A stretch of 64,000 nt of DNA from Butyricimonas faecalis (GTDB lineage Bacteria; Bacteroidota; Bacteroidia; Bacteroidales; Marinifilaceae), in NCBI RefSeq assembly GCF_003991565.1, contig NZ_CP032819.1, positions 4,526,001 to 4,590,000 of the forward strand. Reading direction: 5' to 3'. This document shows positions 17,736 through 26,339 of this stretch, piece by piece. Made by a program: the position numbers and the translations under genes. The notes beneath the pieces were generated by a model. The model did no database searches, was not told the origin of the DNA, and saw only the letters and a program-made list of their open reading frames with translations. Position 1 is the first letter of the stretch. Each line of letters starts with the position of its first letter.

Positions 17736-18068
17736 ATGTTGTATTTGGCATCTACAGAATATGAGAATTTGCATGGTCCGTTTAAATGTATTGTAATAAA
17801 TGATACCTATATACACAAAAGGCGGGTTTTAGTAGTGGAAATAGATCCAATGTTGAGTGGTTCGGATTATGGAATTGGTTTACATGGAATCAAATATCTA
17901 TTGTTACTTGCAAAATATAAGGATTCTGATTTTTTTAATTTGGGAAAAGAGCCAATAGATGTAGTGGTAATTATCCCTGAAAATTTGGACAATCCATTGG
18001 ATTCTTTAAAACCTTGGAATAAAATGTTCAATATCGGTTGGGCTGAATTGTATGTTCGAAATAATTGA
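17736..18068 (+). CDS. Hypothetical immunity-type protein
   Basis: 110 residues, soluble, alternating strands and helices, no family that I recognise. The IS1595 element ends 31 nt before the start codon, so the insertion may have cut its original promoter. The last third is duplicated at 11346-11449, showing that this gene belongs to the duplicated immunity array. Confidence 0.55.
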   Translation: MLYLASTEYENLHGPFKCIVINDTYIHKRRVLVVEIDPMLSGSDYGIGLHGIKYLLLLAKYKDSDFFNLGKEPIDVVVIIPENLDNPLDSLKPWNKMFNIGWAELYVRNN

Positions 18069-18589
18069 TTAAAACTTGTCTAAAATAAGTTTTTGTACTG
18101 AAATTTACTAAATAGACCACAATATGTGTTTGAGAAATTTTTTTATTGTTCTCCTCAAATACAAGAATTAGCCGTGCGCCTTGGCTTGCAGAGAGACCCT
18201 TCAATAGGAGGTTGCGTTATGAGAGCTCGCCGGGAGGAGGCGTTGCCTGTTGAAACGATAATATCAAAATATTGCAACGGACGGCTACCGGGACGATAAT
18301 AGATAACATGTTTACAGCAACCTGGGTAACCAATTGACAAACTTGACGGAGAACGTTGTTCCCACGCTGGAGGGAGATGTTTATTCCCGTGGTGGTTCTG
18401 TATCGGGAATTTACAGAATGAAAACATGACGAATGATAGCCGTCGTGTTTTGAATTTCGGTTATAATATTTTAAATTTGTATAATAAGGTTGAGATGATA
18501 GGTGGGATGTTGGAGGCAAAGTACTTTTACCTTGCTAGCAGGACGGAGTTAGGGGTGAGGGATGACCCGTTATTGAAAATTATTTGTTC
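17965..18589 (+). repeat. Direct repeat R1, copy B
   Basis: Counterpart of 11346-11970. Here the immunity gene at its left edge is intact, which indicates that copy A is the truncated derivative. Confidence 0.85.
18217..18585 (+). pseudogene. Decayed Rhs/YD-repeat fragment, copy B
   Basis: Fragments NIKILQRTATG-like, EGDVYSRGGSVSG-like and SRRVLNFGYNILNLY-like are separated by stops and frame changes. It is the same decayed Rhs core as at 11.6 kb. The stretch 18586-18775 adds a short frame that resembles nothing else I know. Confidence 0.7.
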
Positions 18590-18775
18590 CAAAGTCTCTA
18601 TCATTTGCACCAATGTCAGGATGAAGGGTGGAAATTCCTTTGTTGAGGAGATTGGGAATGTTTATAAATAGATATTGTCGTAGAAGGCAAGATTGTTTTA
18701 AAAGGAACAGGAAGTTTTGTTAATAAGGTTTTGATGACTGGTTTAAAAGCCGTAGATTTTAAAATTGAGAAGACA

Positions 18776-19117
18776 ATGTATTATTATAGCTTGCGGATAT
18801 ATACGGTAAATCTAATTCAAGTGAGACAGGTTAACGAGTTGTTAGGGGTAAGGTCAAATTATCCTAAGGAAGATGATTGGTCCTTGGAGGTTGTGCAAAA
18901 AGAAGATGATCCCCCATTTCTTTTTATAGATTATTTCCTTTCTTTATTGGAAGGTAAATATGAAAAATTAGAATCAATCGGAATATCTCGAGAAAATATT
19001 TCAATATGGGTATTATACGAGTATGAAGGGCAGTGTAATATGGAGTATGATCCTGTAAGTATAAAAAAGATGGGAGAAAATGGGATAGCACTTTGCATTT
19101 CTTGTTGGGAAAAATAG
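18776..19117 (+). CDS. DUF4279-like immunity protein, copy B
   Basis: 113 residues from ATG 18776. N-terminus YYYSLRIYTVNLIQVRQVNE and DDWSLEVV fit DUF4279 well. The C-terminal ~65 residues match the 11985 gene almost exactly (LEGKYEKLESIGISRENISI). Divergent N-terminal halves with a shared C-terminal half suggest recombination or gene conversion at the border near 18932, as expected if specificity lies in the N-terminal half. Confidence 0.6.
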   Translation: MYYYSLRIYTVNLIQVRQVNELLGVRSNYPKEDDWSLEVVQKEDDPPFLFIDYFLSLLEGKYEKLESIGISRENISIWVLYEYEGQCNMEYDPVSIKKMGENGIALCISCWEK

Positions 19118-19563
19118 GGGTGAATTGTCCTAAAATTTTTCTGAATAGACAATAAGTATTATCACTCATGAAGACAAACAATGATACAAAGTACACGAAA
19201 GTGCTAGTGGCCCAATATAGTCCCCAAAATGGCTGTAACGTGACGGAAGGTGAGATGTTAATTATTAAACCACCAGTAAAAGAACCAAACAAGGAGTTTT
19301 CATATCACTTTGAAGGAGTAATGACAGGTAAAAAATCTCGTTATGGTTGGGTAAAAACGGTTCCCGAGTACACATTAGAAAATTATATTGATAAATATTT
19401 AAAAAATATTTCCGAGAAAGAATTAGTTTACTTGGAATGCATGCTTAATTCAATATCTAAATTGCAAACTAACACGCCTGTTGCTGTTGATTATCGTCAA
19501 AAATCAATGGGTGAGCCTATTTTCGTTTTACACGTACATAAAGTTATTTTTTATAAATAAGAA
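18932..19563 (+). repeat. Direct repeat R2, copy B
   Basis: Counterpart of 12134-12765, near-identical through the following gene up to its last codons. After it the two copies diverge, with different genes downstream, until a third short match (13255-13302 and 20077-20123). Confidence 0.85.
19168..19560 (+). CDS. Hypothetical immunity-array protein, copy B
   Basis: 130 residues, almost identical to the protein at 12371-12772 and three residues shorter because of a changed 3' end. It keeps the same spacing to the DUF4279-like gene. No family is recognised. Confidence 0.6.
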   Translation: MKTNNDTKYTKVLVAQYSPQNGCNVTEGEMLIIKPPVKEPNKEFSYHFEGVMTGKKSRYGWVKTVPEYTLENYIDKYLKNISEKELVYLECMLNSISKLQTNTPVAVDYRQKSMGEPIFVLHVHKVIFYK

Positions 19564-19614
19564 TATATAGATGGAGTTCTTAAATATGTAGATAATTTTA
19601 AATTCAAGTAGTTT

Positions 19615-20043
19615 ATGAAAGTACGTTGTGTCAGTAATAGAGGAATGGATTTGCGTCCTTATGAATATGAACAAATCGGAGAGGATATTTTGGGCAGATT
19701 TGGCGCATCAGCATATACACGATATGGAATAGAAATTGGTCGTGAATATTTGGTGATGGGAATTATTGTTTATCAAACTTATCAAGCTTATTTGATAGAT
19801 GATGATGGTTTAATTCTTTCTTGTCCTTGCCAATTGTTTGAAGTTTTAGATGAGAGATTAATTTTTAATTGGGAGTTTAGAACAATTGGTAAAGATGAAG
19901 ATATTTATCCTTTTGTACAAGCAATTTTGGGTTATACAGAATTATGTACAGATAAGAAATCATACGAAAATCTTATTATAGAGAAAGATGAATATGCGAG
20001 GCAAATATATTTTAAACGAAAAATAGAATTTGAGAATGAATAA
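19615..20043 (+). CDS. Hypothetical immunity-type protein
   Basis: 142 residues, soluble. The pattern EIGREYLVMGIIVYQTYQAY, then LIDDDGLILSCPCQLFEVLD, resembles small SH3-like immunity domains that open with 'xxGxxYxVxGI'. It is followed by an acidic helical tail. It is in array order with the preceding cassette but absent from copy A. Confidence 0.5.
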   Translation: MKVRCVSNRGMDLRPYEYEQIGEDILGRFGASAYTRYGIEIGREYLVMGIIVYQTYQAYLIDDDGLILSCPCQLFEVLDERLIFNWEFRTIGKDEDIYPFVQAILGYTELCTDKKSYENLIIEKDEYARQIYFKRKIEFENE

Positions 20044-20181
20044 TGTATTCTCCTGAAAGAGTTCGTTCTAAAGTTATTTAGATATTAACGTGAAATGTAA
20101 AAATCATCGAGAAGGAAAAATGAAGAATTGCATTGGCGAGTTGGATCTAAGCAATGATTTTTTAATTTAAATTAAAGTACT

Positions 20182-20448
20182 ATGGCTGAAGATAAGAAGC
20201 ATAATTGTCATGTTTGTGGTTTGTATTCAGAAGATTTACCTTGGGGGAAAGATGGTCAAAGTCCAACTTATATTATTTGTGATTGTTGTGGCGTTGAATT
20301 TGGGAATGAAGATTATACGGTAGAATCAACGAAAAAATATAGGGAAGAGTGGATAAAAAAGGGAGCACCTTGGTTTATATCAAAGGCGAAACCTTTAAAT
20401 TGGTCTTTAGAAAGGCAGTTAATGAATATTCCGAATAAATTTAAATGA
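20182..20448 (+). CDS. Cys-rich zinc-ribbon immunity-type protein
   Basis: 88 residues. CHVCG...CDCCGVEFGNED, then YREEWIKKGAPWF, matches a widespread small family with a CxxC...CxCCGxEFG zinc ribbon and a 'WIxxGAxWF' helix. Members sit beside contact-dependent and Rhs toxins as likely immunity proteins. All four Cys pairs are present. The leader before it (20077-20123) is shared with the 13300 gene. Confidence 0.62.
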   Translation: MAEDKKHNCHVCGLYSEDLPWGKDGQSPTYIICDCCGVEFGNEDYTVESTKKYREEWIKKGAPWFISKAKPLNWSLERQLMNIPNKFK

Positions 20449-20612
20449 ACGGTCTTATTCTGAATAAATTTATTTAGGGAGTCTAAGGAGCATTTTATAT
20501 ACATTCGCACCCTAATGGTGGTGATGAAATTTATTCCATGATGCGGTGTAAAAATATTCGTAAGAATTTAAGGGAGAATATATAATTTAGGAAAAATAAA
20601 TAATTGAATCGT

Positions 20613-21101
20613 ATGAAAAAATACTACTTTTTTATTTGTATCGCACTATTGTTTTGTTCTGCATGTAAGAATAAAAAAAATAGTGAAAATGATAACGAGA
20701 GCAAGGATATATTCATCCCTATATTAAAAAACAAGTTAGACAGTTTTTTTGTTTATGCGGATACGACTTATGGGAGACATGGAGATCATGGATTATTATA
20801 CACGATTTCATTTCATGAAAAAAATGGAAAACAAATTGTTAGTTTAGGTGTTGATTTTTTTTATCATCTAAGGCGAATTAAAGGATATACCTTCGTGAAC
20901 GATCGCCTTGTAGTGTATAATGGAAATTATAGTGATCAAAAGCAATATCTACTAGATACATCAAAATTAACGATTTTTGCAGATACTATTCTCGGATATA
21001 GAAGTGATATTGTTTTGGATATGGATTACGAGGTAATAAAACAAGACTACCTAATATGTGATAAGGATAGTTTATCATTGATTTTTTCCGGTTTTTATTG
21101 A
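20613..21101 (+). CDS. Putative lipoprotein
   Basis: 162 residues from ATG 20613 (an upstream TTG is less likely). The signal peptide has a lipobox LFCSAC; an Asn/Lys/Glu-rich linker follows, then a beta-rich domain. No family is recognised. Within the array it could be a periplasmic immunity protein. Confidence 0.5.
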   Translation: MKKYYFFICIALLFCSACKNKKNSENDNESKDIFIPILKNKLDSFFVYADTTYGRHGDHGLLYTISFHEKNGKQIVSLGVDFFYHLRRIKGYTFVNDRLVVYNGNYSDQKQYLLDTSKLTIFADTILGYRSDIVLDMDYEVIKQDYLICDKDSLSLIFSGFY

Positions 21102-21136
21102 TTATTGATTCATGATGTTTTTCCTAAATTGAAGGA

Positions 21137-21496
21137 GTGATTATTTATTTACAAATATTATTTGATGCTATCCAAGATTGGGGAAAAAATTCTGATCGTT
21201 ATTTTGAAGTTATTTTGCCTACTCAAGCAAAGAAAAAAGTTGAAGAGTTTATGCTGAAATAAGGGCTTTCTAACAATATTATCCTAAAAAGCTCGGCAAA
21301 ATTTTAGTCTATTATGAAATGTATTATACTGAAGAAGTAAACAAAACTTTATAATTAGTTGGCGCAAGCATATATCGTTTGCTCCAACCAAAATTAGCCA
21401 TAAGGAAAAAAACAACTCCCAATGTATATACAAGAGTTACAAACGATACCACAATTTAAAGAAATCCAATGGAAAGCTGTACTAGAAACTTATTAA
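21137..21496 (+). pseudogene. Remnants of immunity-type genes
   Basis: This gap contains only stubs. A GTG-initiated 41-codon frame (21137-21262) reads like the C-terminus of a small protein. A 24-codon frame (21422-21496) beginning MYIQELQTIPQF ends directly before the next gene. Both look like gene ends without starts. I see no promoter or structured RNA here. Confidence 0.35.
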
Positions 21497-21497
21497 T

Positions 21498-21947
21498 ATG
21501 GAAAGTAAAGAGTTTAAAAAAGTGTTTGAAAAAGTTGCAAAAGCAAATAATTTTGAAAAGGCTTTTGGCGGTTGGTTTAAGGAAAGTACTGAATGTATTG
21601 TCGTCCTTTGTTTGCAAAAATCAAATTTTGGCGATTATTATGAATTAAATATTAAAATATTCATCCAGGGTATGTCTGGTAATAAGTATACGAGAAGCAA
21701 GGATTTGGTAAAGAAAAATGTTGGAGATGTTTTTACTCGACAACCAAGTGATTATTCTAATGTTTTGGATTTTGATATATCAATGGATGATGGAAAAAGA
21801 ATAGAAAAACTAGAAAGTTTATTCCGTGAGTTTATAGTTCCTTTCACGGATATGGCTCTTTCTCGTTTAGGTTTGAGAGAATTAGCAAAGGAGGGAAAAA
21901 TCTTTTTACTTCCAGCGGTTAAAGAAGGATTGACAATTTTGTCTTGA
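21498..21947 (+). CDS. DUF4304-like immunity protein
   Basis: 149 residues. The sequence KVFEKVAKANNFEKAFGGWF, then VVLCLQKSNFGDYYELNIKI, follows the DUF4304 pattern (helix, 'F-K', then 'LQKS...YxxNxxI'), a family listed among immunity proteins of polymorphic toxin systems. It is intact. The toxin partner is unknown and not in the window. Confidence 0.65.
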   Translation: MESKEFKKVFEKVAKANNFEKAFGGWFKESTECIVVLCLQKSNFGDYYELNIKIFIQGMSGNKYTRSKDLVKKNVGDVFTRQPSDYSNVLDFDISMDDGKRIEKLESLFREFIVPFTDMALSRLGLRELAKEGKIFLLPAVKEGLTILS

Positions 21948-22085
21948 GATTATTAAAAATAAAGAAAGGAATAAAAGGATAGATAGGCTTTCGTGAATGA
22001 TAGTTTATCATTGATTTATTCAGGTTTTTATTTGTTGAGTCGTAGAAATGATTAAAGCTACAATAAAATACGAAAAATATATATT

Positions 22086-22544
22086 ATGATATTAGAATCA
22101 GAGGGTAGATTTGTAGAAATAATTATTTTGCATCGAAATAATTTAGAAAGTATAGATATTGAAGATGCAAATTGGTTGGATGCAGAGATAAAGATAAATG
22201 TTCCAGGATTTAAAGGCTATTATAATGCAAATTTAAGAACTGACGATTTTGAACGTTTTTATAAGGATTTGAATAAATTGAAAACAGATAGATTTTTTCA
22301 AATCGAGTTCACGACAATGGAGGAAGGGATTTATCTAAAAGGAACGCAAGGTTTACTAGGAACCATAAAATGGGAAGGAATAGCAAGATCGTATTGGGGT
22401 AATAGTGTTTTAACATTTGAGATAGAAACGGGTTTTGCGTCAATTGATGCTTTGATAGAACAAACACTGGAAATTCTAAATGAATATCCGGTTCAGGAAT
22501 CGGAAAAGCTGGCGGAGCTTAAAAAGAATGAAATAGAATTTTGA
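22086..22544 (+). CDS. WapI-type immunity protein
   Basis: 152 residues. DANWLDAEIKINVPGFKGYY, then NANLRTDDFERFYKDLNKL, corresponds well to the WapI immunity family (W-L...I-V-VPGF-G-Y-A-L--DF--F---L), which neutralises WapA-type C-terminal toxins. The length is normal. The downstream gene follows after 6 nt. Confidence 0.66.
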   Translation: MILESEGRFVEIIILHRNNLESIDIEDANWLDAEIKINVPGFKGYYNANLRTDDFERFYKDLNKLKTDRFFQIEFTTMEEGIYLKGTQGLLGTIKWEGIARSYWGNSVLTFEIETGFASIDALIEQTLEILNEYPVQESEKLAELKKNEIEF

Positions 22545-22550
22545 AACGTT

Positions 22551-22850
22551 ATGAATGGATATTATCGGATTAATAAACAAAGATGTTTGCAAAAGTTAGA
22601 GTCATGGTCAAAATTTATGATCCAAGGACAACGCTGGAAGTTATATGATGACATACATGTAGATGAAGTGAGTAAAGTATTTCAAGCACGAGATCGTTGG
22701 TTTAATGGAGGTCTATTTTTGCTAGATTGTTTATCAAAGAAATTAGACCAAGCATACGATTGCTTTTTGGCAATACCTTTACTTGAGACGGGGTGTAAAA
22801 CAGATTTGAAAGACTTGAATATTGATTACATTAAAAAAAAATTTGCATGA
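22551..22850 (+). CDS. Hypothetical small protein
   Basis: 99 residues, basic, no recognised family. Only 6 nt separate it from the WapI-like gene, so it is probably cotranscribed. The C-terminal end runs into an A-rich tract (22832-22840), where a frameshift may have truncated it: the next frame begins 2 nt later. Confidence 0.4.
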   Translation: MNGYYRINKQRCLQKLESWSKFMIQGQRWKLYDDIHVDEVSKVFQARDRWFNGGLFLLDCLSKKLDQAYDCFLAIPLLETGCKTDLKDLNIDYIKKKFA

Positions 22851-22851
22851 T

Positions 22852-23025
22852 ATGACACCTCCTTCATTGTATGTACTTCCCAAAAAGGGGGTTGAACATG
22901 ATGCGTGGTTTGGAGAATGGATCTTTTTGGATAAATTAAGTTCTTCGGGGAAGTGGAACGTGTATTTTGGAGAAAGGTACGATTATGACGAGTTTGTAAG
23001 AAGTGTTTTTTTTCTACCCAAATAG
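22852..23025 (+). pseudogene. Fragment of an immunity-type gene
   Basis: 57 codons from ATG 22852 (MTPPSLYVLPKKGVEHDAWF). It looks like an internal or C-terminal piece of a small protein. The A9 run just upstream could mark a frameshift joining it to the preceding gene. The stretch 23026-23241 holds no gene, but carries a phrase (TTGCATTGGCGAGTTG) also found at about 20130. Confidence 0.35.
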
Positions 23026-23241
23026 AAACTACGAGTGAAAAGGTTTTTGAAAGCAGCTTCACGTTGCCATTTTGGGGATAATTACTTTTTCAATTCGATT
23101 TTGACAGCTGATAATACGATAACAGGCGGGTTTTAGACTATTTTTGAGATGAAAGTTGCATTGGCGAGTTGAATCTGCTTATCAAAATTATACACTATTG
23201 ATTTTCTTATAAAAATGTACTTTTGAAAAAGGACTTTTAAA

Positions 23242-23607
23242 ATGGAATTATTTATGATGAGGGAAGAATTGTCATTACAAGAAAAATTGGAATACAGAAA
23301 TATTCTTAATGGTATTGGAGAAATATTACTTCGATTAAACTTTTTGGGACAATATCAAGTAATAAGTGATTTGCTCAATTTATTAGATAAAAATGAAGAT
23401 ATGATTTTTATTAAAGAATTGAATGGTGTGAATATGTGGGGTGGAGCTGGTGCTGTATGGGAGGTTGGTATACAGGAAAAGAAAGATGAAATAACTTTTA
23501 TAAATAAGTTGATAGAACTTATAGATTTTATGGAAACTACGAATGTATTAGGTCGAGGAATTAAGTCGATAAAAAGAATATTGAGTAGTATCAAGCAAGT
23601 AACTTGA
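23242..23607 (+). CDS. DUF6966-like immunity-type protein
   Basis: 121 residues, all-helical N-terminal half followed by NMWGGAGAVWEVGI. The WGGAGxV phrase is typical of a family of small immunity-type proteins (DUF6966 as I recall it). It overlaps the next gene by 4 nt. Confidence 0.5.
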   Translation: MELFMMREELSLQEKLEYRNILNGIGEILLRLNFLGQYQVISDLLNLLDKNEDMIFIKELNGVNMWGGAGAVWEVGIQEKKDEITFINKLIELIDFMETTNVLGRGIKSIKRILSSIKQVT

Positions 23608-23888
23608 AATATGGTACTGGAATTAGAGATAAATATGAGGGGGGATATATAGAGCCTTGCAGCCTTGGATTAAGTAGTGCAACTATTGTTAGGCTTAATG
23701 ACTGGTTATCTGAATATTGGAAAGAACATGATAATGGATACATTGATAGTGCTATTATAGATATGCTTGATCAAAAAGGTTTGGAAATAGCTATGAGGAT
23801 AAAAAAGGAATTACCTGAAATGAACGTGGAATATTTTTCTGATGCTCGAATGGTACCCGTTCTAAAGGAAAATATTGGCAGGATATGA
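23604..23888 (+). CDS. Hypothetical small protein ending the immunity array
   Basis: 94 residues with a TTG start overlapping the upstream stop. Contains a helix LNDWLSEYW and a C-terminal YFSDARM stretch. No family is recognised. The following 280 bases (23889-24169) hold no gene and no clear terminator. Confidence 0.4.
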   Translation: MKYGTGIRDKYEGGYIEPCSLGLSSATIVRLNDWLSEYWKEHDNGYIDSAIIDMLDQKGLEIAMRIKKELPEMNVEYFSDARMVPVLKENIGRI

Positions 23889-24169
23889 CTTGAGATGTCA
23901 TGCTTTTACCGACTTGATATTTTAAAGTGTTTCCTTACTTTTGTCGGTTATATTTTGAATTAAGCGGGAGATAGGCGGGAAATAAGCGACCCAGTAGGAA
24001 GCACGGACGTGTCCCCTACGTTTTAAAGCCGTTTGGCAACTGTCTTTGCTTTTTGGAGGGAATATTTGTAAGGGATTTGTATTTACCTATTTCCATTTTA
24101 TTTTCCCGTTAATTTATTTCGGATTCAAAATGAGAGAGAAGTATCTATATGGAGTTTTAGAAGCTTTGA

Positions 24170-25153
24170 CTATTTCTTCGAATAATTTTTATAATCTTCG
24201 ATAAGTCCCTCGCACATCCAGTTTGCCAGTGCTTGTCGGTTATCGTCCAGTAGGAAGCGTTGTTGGTCCCGGCTGTTCTGGATATTACCTAGTTCGATAA
24301 AGACGGCTACGGGAAGCGTTTGCTTGATAACGTACAAGTCCCGGGGAGAAACAGTTCCGGAGAAACCTCGCAGGGGTTGGTGCTTGTCGTATTTTCGGTT
24401 AAACACGTTTTGGAGAGTATTTGCCAGATGTTTGCCCTTGACACTTCCGTCGTAATGGTAAAAAAATACGTCAATTTGTTTGCTTTCACTCCGACTGTCG
24501 AGATGTATGAAAAGGGCTCGGCGGTAGTGTTCTTTGTCTTTCTTGTACAGTTCGTTGATCTTGTCGCAACGTTGTTGCAGGCGTTTAACTTGATTTAAGG
24601 GGATGGCCTGTCCCATACAGGTTTCCCGGTCGCTGACGTCAAGGAATTTTTCATCGCGGATGCCGTCTTGAGCATCCTGTATGATGATATGCACTTTGGC
24701 TCCTTTCGACATGAGGTTTCTGGCCAGGCGGAGCGTGATGTCGTAGGCGTATTCGTCTTCGTGTAGCGGGTGGCCCCGTAATTCCCCGATAGCACCGGGA
24801 TCCGGTCCCCCGTGGCCGCTCACGAGATAGAAACAAGCCCCGTTCAATTCGTCTGAATCGATCGTGTATTTCGCCAGTTTTTCTCCGAAAAGAGGTTCAT
24901 ATCCCTCGTTGTTCAAGGGGGGAAGTGTGTAAGTCACATCGAGTTGCAGGCCGTTGTTCTTGTCAAGTTTATTTCGGTTTAATTCGAAGAATCGCTCCAT
25001 GTGGAATGGTTTGGTACGATTGAATCGTTTTAGAAATTGCAGAACTCCTTCTCCCTTGTTTGCTTTGGCAGTTTCCTGTGCGGTAGCGGGAAACATGAAA
25101 ATAGTTAAGAGTAGGAAAGAGAATATGGTGAGCGCGTGTTTCATAGGCATCAT
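24170..25153 (-). CDS. N-acetylmuramoyl-L-alanine amidase (Amidase_3 type)
   Basis: 327 residues. Signal peptide at the N-terminus (ATG at 25153, 25150 or 25144; ends near FPATAQ). The catalytic domain has SGHGGPDPGAIG (first zinc His), HEDEYAYDITLRLA (Glu ligand region), FIHLDSR (second His) and VFIELGNIQN (catalytic Glu). This enzyme cleaves the amide between muramic acid and the peptide stem in the periplasm. GC content is markedly higher than in the immunity array, so this is core chromosome. Confidence 0.88.
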   Translation of the reverse strand: MMPMKHALTIFSFLLLTIFMFPATAQETAKANKGEGVLQFLKRFNRTKPFHMERFFELNRNKLDKNNGLQLDVTYTLPPLNNEGYEPLFGEKLAKYTIDSDELNGACFYLVSGHGGPDPGAIGELRGHPLHEDEYAYDITLRLARNLMSKGAKVHIIIQDAQDGIRDEKFLDVSDRETCMGQAIPLNQVKRLQQRCDKINELYKKDKEHYRRALFIHLDSRSESKQIDVFFYHYDGSVKGKHLANTLQNVFNRKYDKHQPLRGFSGTVSPRDLYVIKQTLPVAVFIELGNIQNSRDQQRFLLDDNRQALANWMCEGLIEDYKNYSKK

Positions 25154-25160
25154 TTTGCTA

Positions 25161-25191
25161 CAAAGATATAGATTTAGTTGTGGGTTGCAAG
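25161..25191 (-). promoter_or_regulatory. Promoter of the amidase gene
   Basis: On the minus strand TATCTTTG (25161-25168) is an exact Bacteroides -7 box, with CTTG 19 nt upstream as a near-match -33 box. The start point would fall at about 25155, leaving almost no leader. The ATG at 25144 may therefore be the used start. Confidence 0.5.
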
Positions 25192-25364
25192 TTATAGGTT
25201 GTGAGTTTTGGCTTCGTCTCGTGGTGTTTTAATATTTAGTAACTTGTTGCTTTTGAGGGATTGAATATTTTGAAATGAATTTTAAAAAAAGCAATAATAT
25301 AATTTGTTGACGCAACTTTTTAAAAATGTAATCATCCTATAGATGTATTTAAAAAAAAACAGCT

Positions 25365-26231
25365 ATGAAAAATAAAACATGGAAATTTACACTTATTTGT
25401 TCGTTGATCGTGATGGGGTTTACGGCTTGTGACGATGATGACGAATATTATTACGTGGGCGGAGGTAGCTCATGGCTTAGTTATGGTAACCTCGAAAAAA
25501 TTGATAATGGAAGCCGTTCCAAGTTTGCCATTCGCCGGGACGATGGTAACCGGCTGATCGTGACGGAAGGGATGCCTATTCGTTTTGACGGGGCGAAGGA
25601 AGATCTTCGGGTGTACGCGCATTACTCGATCGTGGGCAGTGAACGCGACGAGAGCGGGTTGGAAGGTAATATGAATTATTATGTTCGTCTTTACGGTTTG
25701 GATGATGTGTTGACAAAGGTGCCGGTAAAACAGTCTTTCATTCATGAAAACGAGGGAGTTCGACAAGATAGCATCGGTAATGACCCGATTAACGTGCAGG
25801 AAGCGTGGTTCGGCGGTAGGTATTTGAATGTCGAGTTCCGGATTCCGGTAAAAGACGGATCTAAAGAGAAACACTTTATTAATCTGGTACAGGACGATGT
25901 GGTGGCTCATCATGACACGGTGTACGTGACCTTGCGCCATAACGCGTACGGAGAAAAGCCCGGTACGGGTAACGATCGCGGGAATTTTTCCTGGGGTCGG
26001 GGACGGGTTTCTTTTGATTTGACATCTATCGTGCCTGAAGGACAGACGTCTGTACCGGTAAAACTGATCTGGACTGAATACGGGAAAAATGCTTCAGAAA
26101 CGGTTCGCCGGGAAGATAGCGGTACTTATACCTTGAAAAATGCCAGGAAAACGGGTAAAGACAGGGGGTTGAATCAGGATAAGAGTAAGATGGTGTCGAC
26201 GGAAGGTGTTGGGGAATGTGTGGTTGAATAA
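25365..26231 (+). CDS. NigD-like lipoprotein
   Basis: 288 residues. The signal peptide has a lipobox MGFTAC, followed by an acidic run (CDDDDEYYY). The body is two beta-sandwich-like domains with the phrase RDSIG..INVQEAWFGGRYLN typical of the NigD family, outer-membrane lipoproteins found beside Bacteroidetes receptors. The last ~45 residues are basic and look extended. It converges on the TonB-dependent receptor. Confidence 0.75.
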   Translation: MKNKTWKFTLICSLIVMGFTACDDDDEYYYVGGGSSWLSYGNLEKIDNGSRSKFAIRRDDGNRLIVTEGMPIRFDGAKEDLRVYAHYSIVGSERDESGLEGNMNYYVRLYGLDDVLTKVPVKQSFIHENEGVRQDSIGNDPINVQEAWFGGRYLNVEFRIPVKDGSKEKHFINLVQDDVVAHHDTVYVTLRHNAYGEKPGTGNDRGNFSWGRGRVSFDLTSIVPEGQTSVPVKLIWTEYGKNASETVRREDSGTYTLKNARKTGKDRGLNQDKSKMVSTEGVGECVVE

Positions 26232-26276
26232 CGGGAAAGGTCAGATAACTAACATTCTATTTTAATACTAAATAAG

Positions 26277-26306
26277 AAGAGCCGAACTCGTAAAGTTTCG
26301 GCTCTT
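26277..26306. terminator. Bidirectional intrinsic terminator
   Basis: AAGAGCCGAA and TTCGGCTCTT form a 10-bp stem with a 10-nt loop, with T-rich sequence after it on the plus strand. It lies between the convergent NigD-like and receptor genes. Confidence 0.8.
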
Positions 26307-26339
26307 TGTCAATAAAGTGAAATCTTGATATTGTATTGT

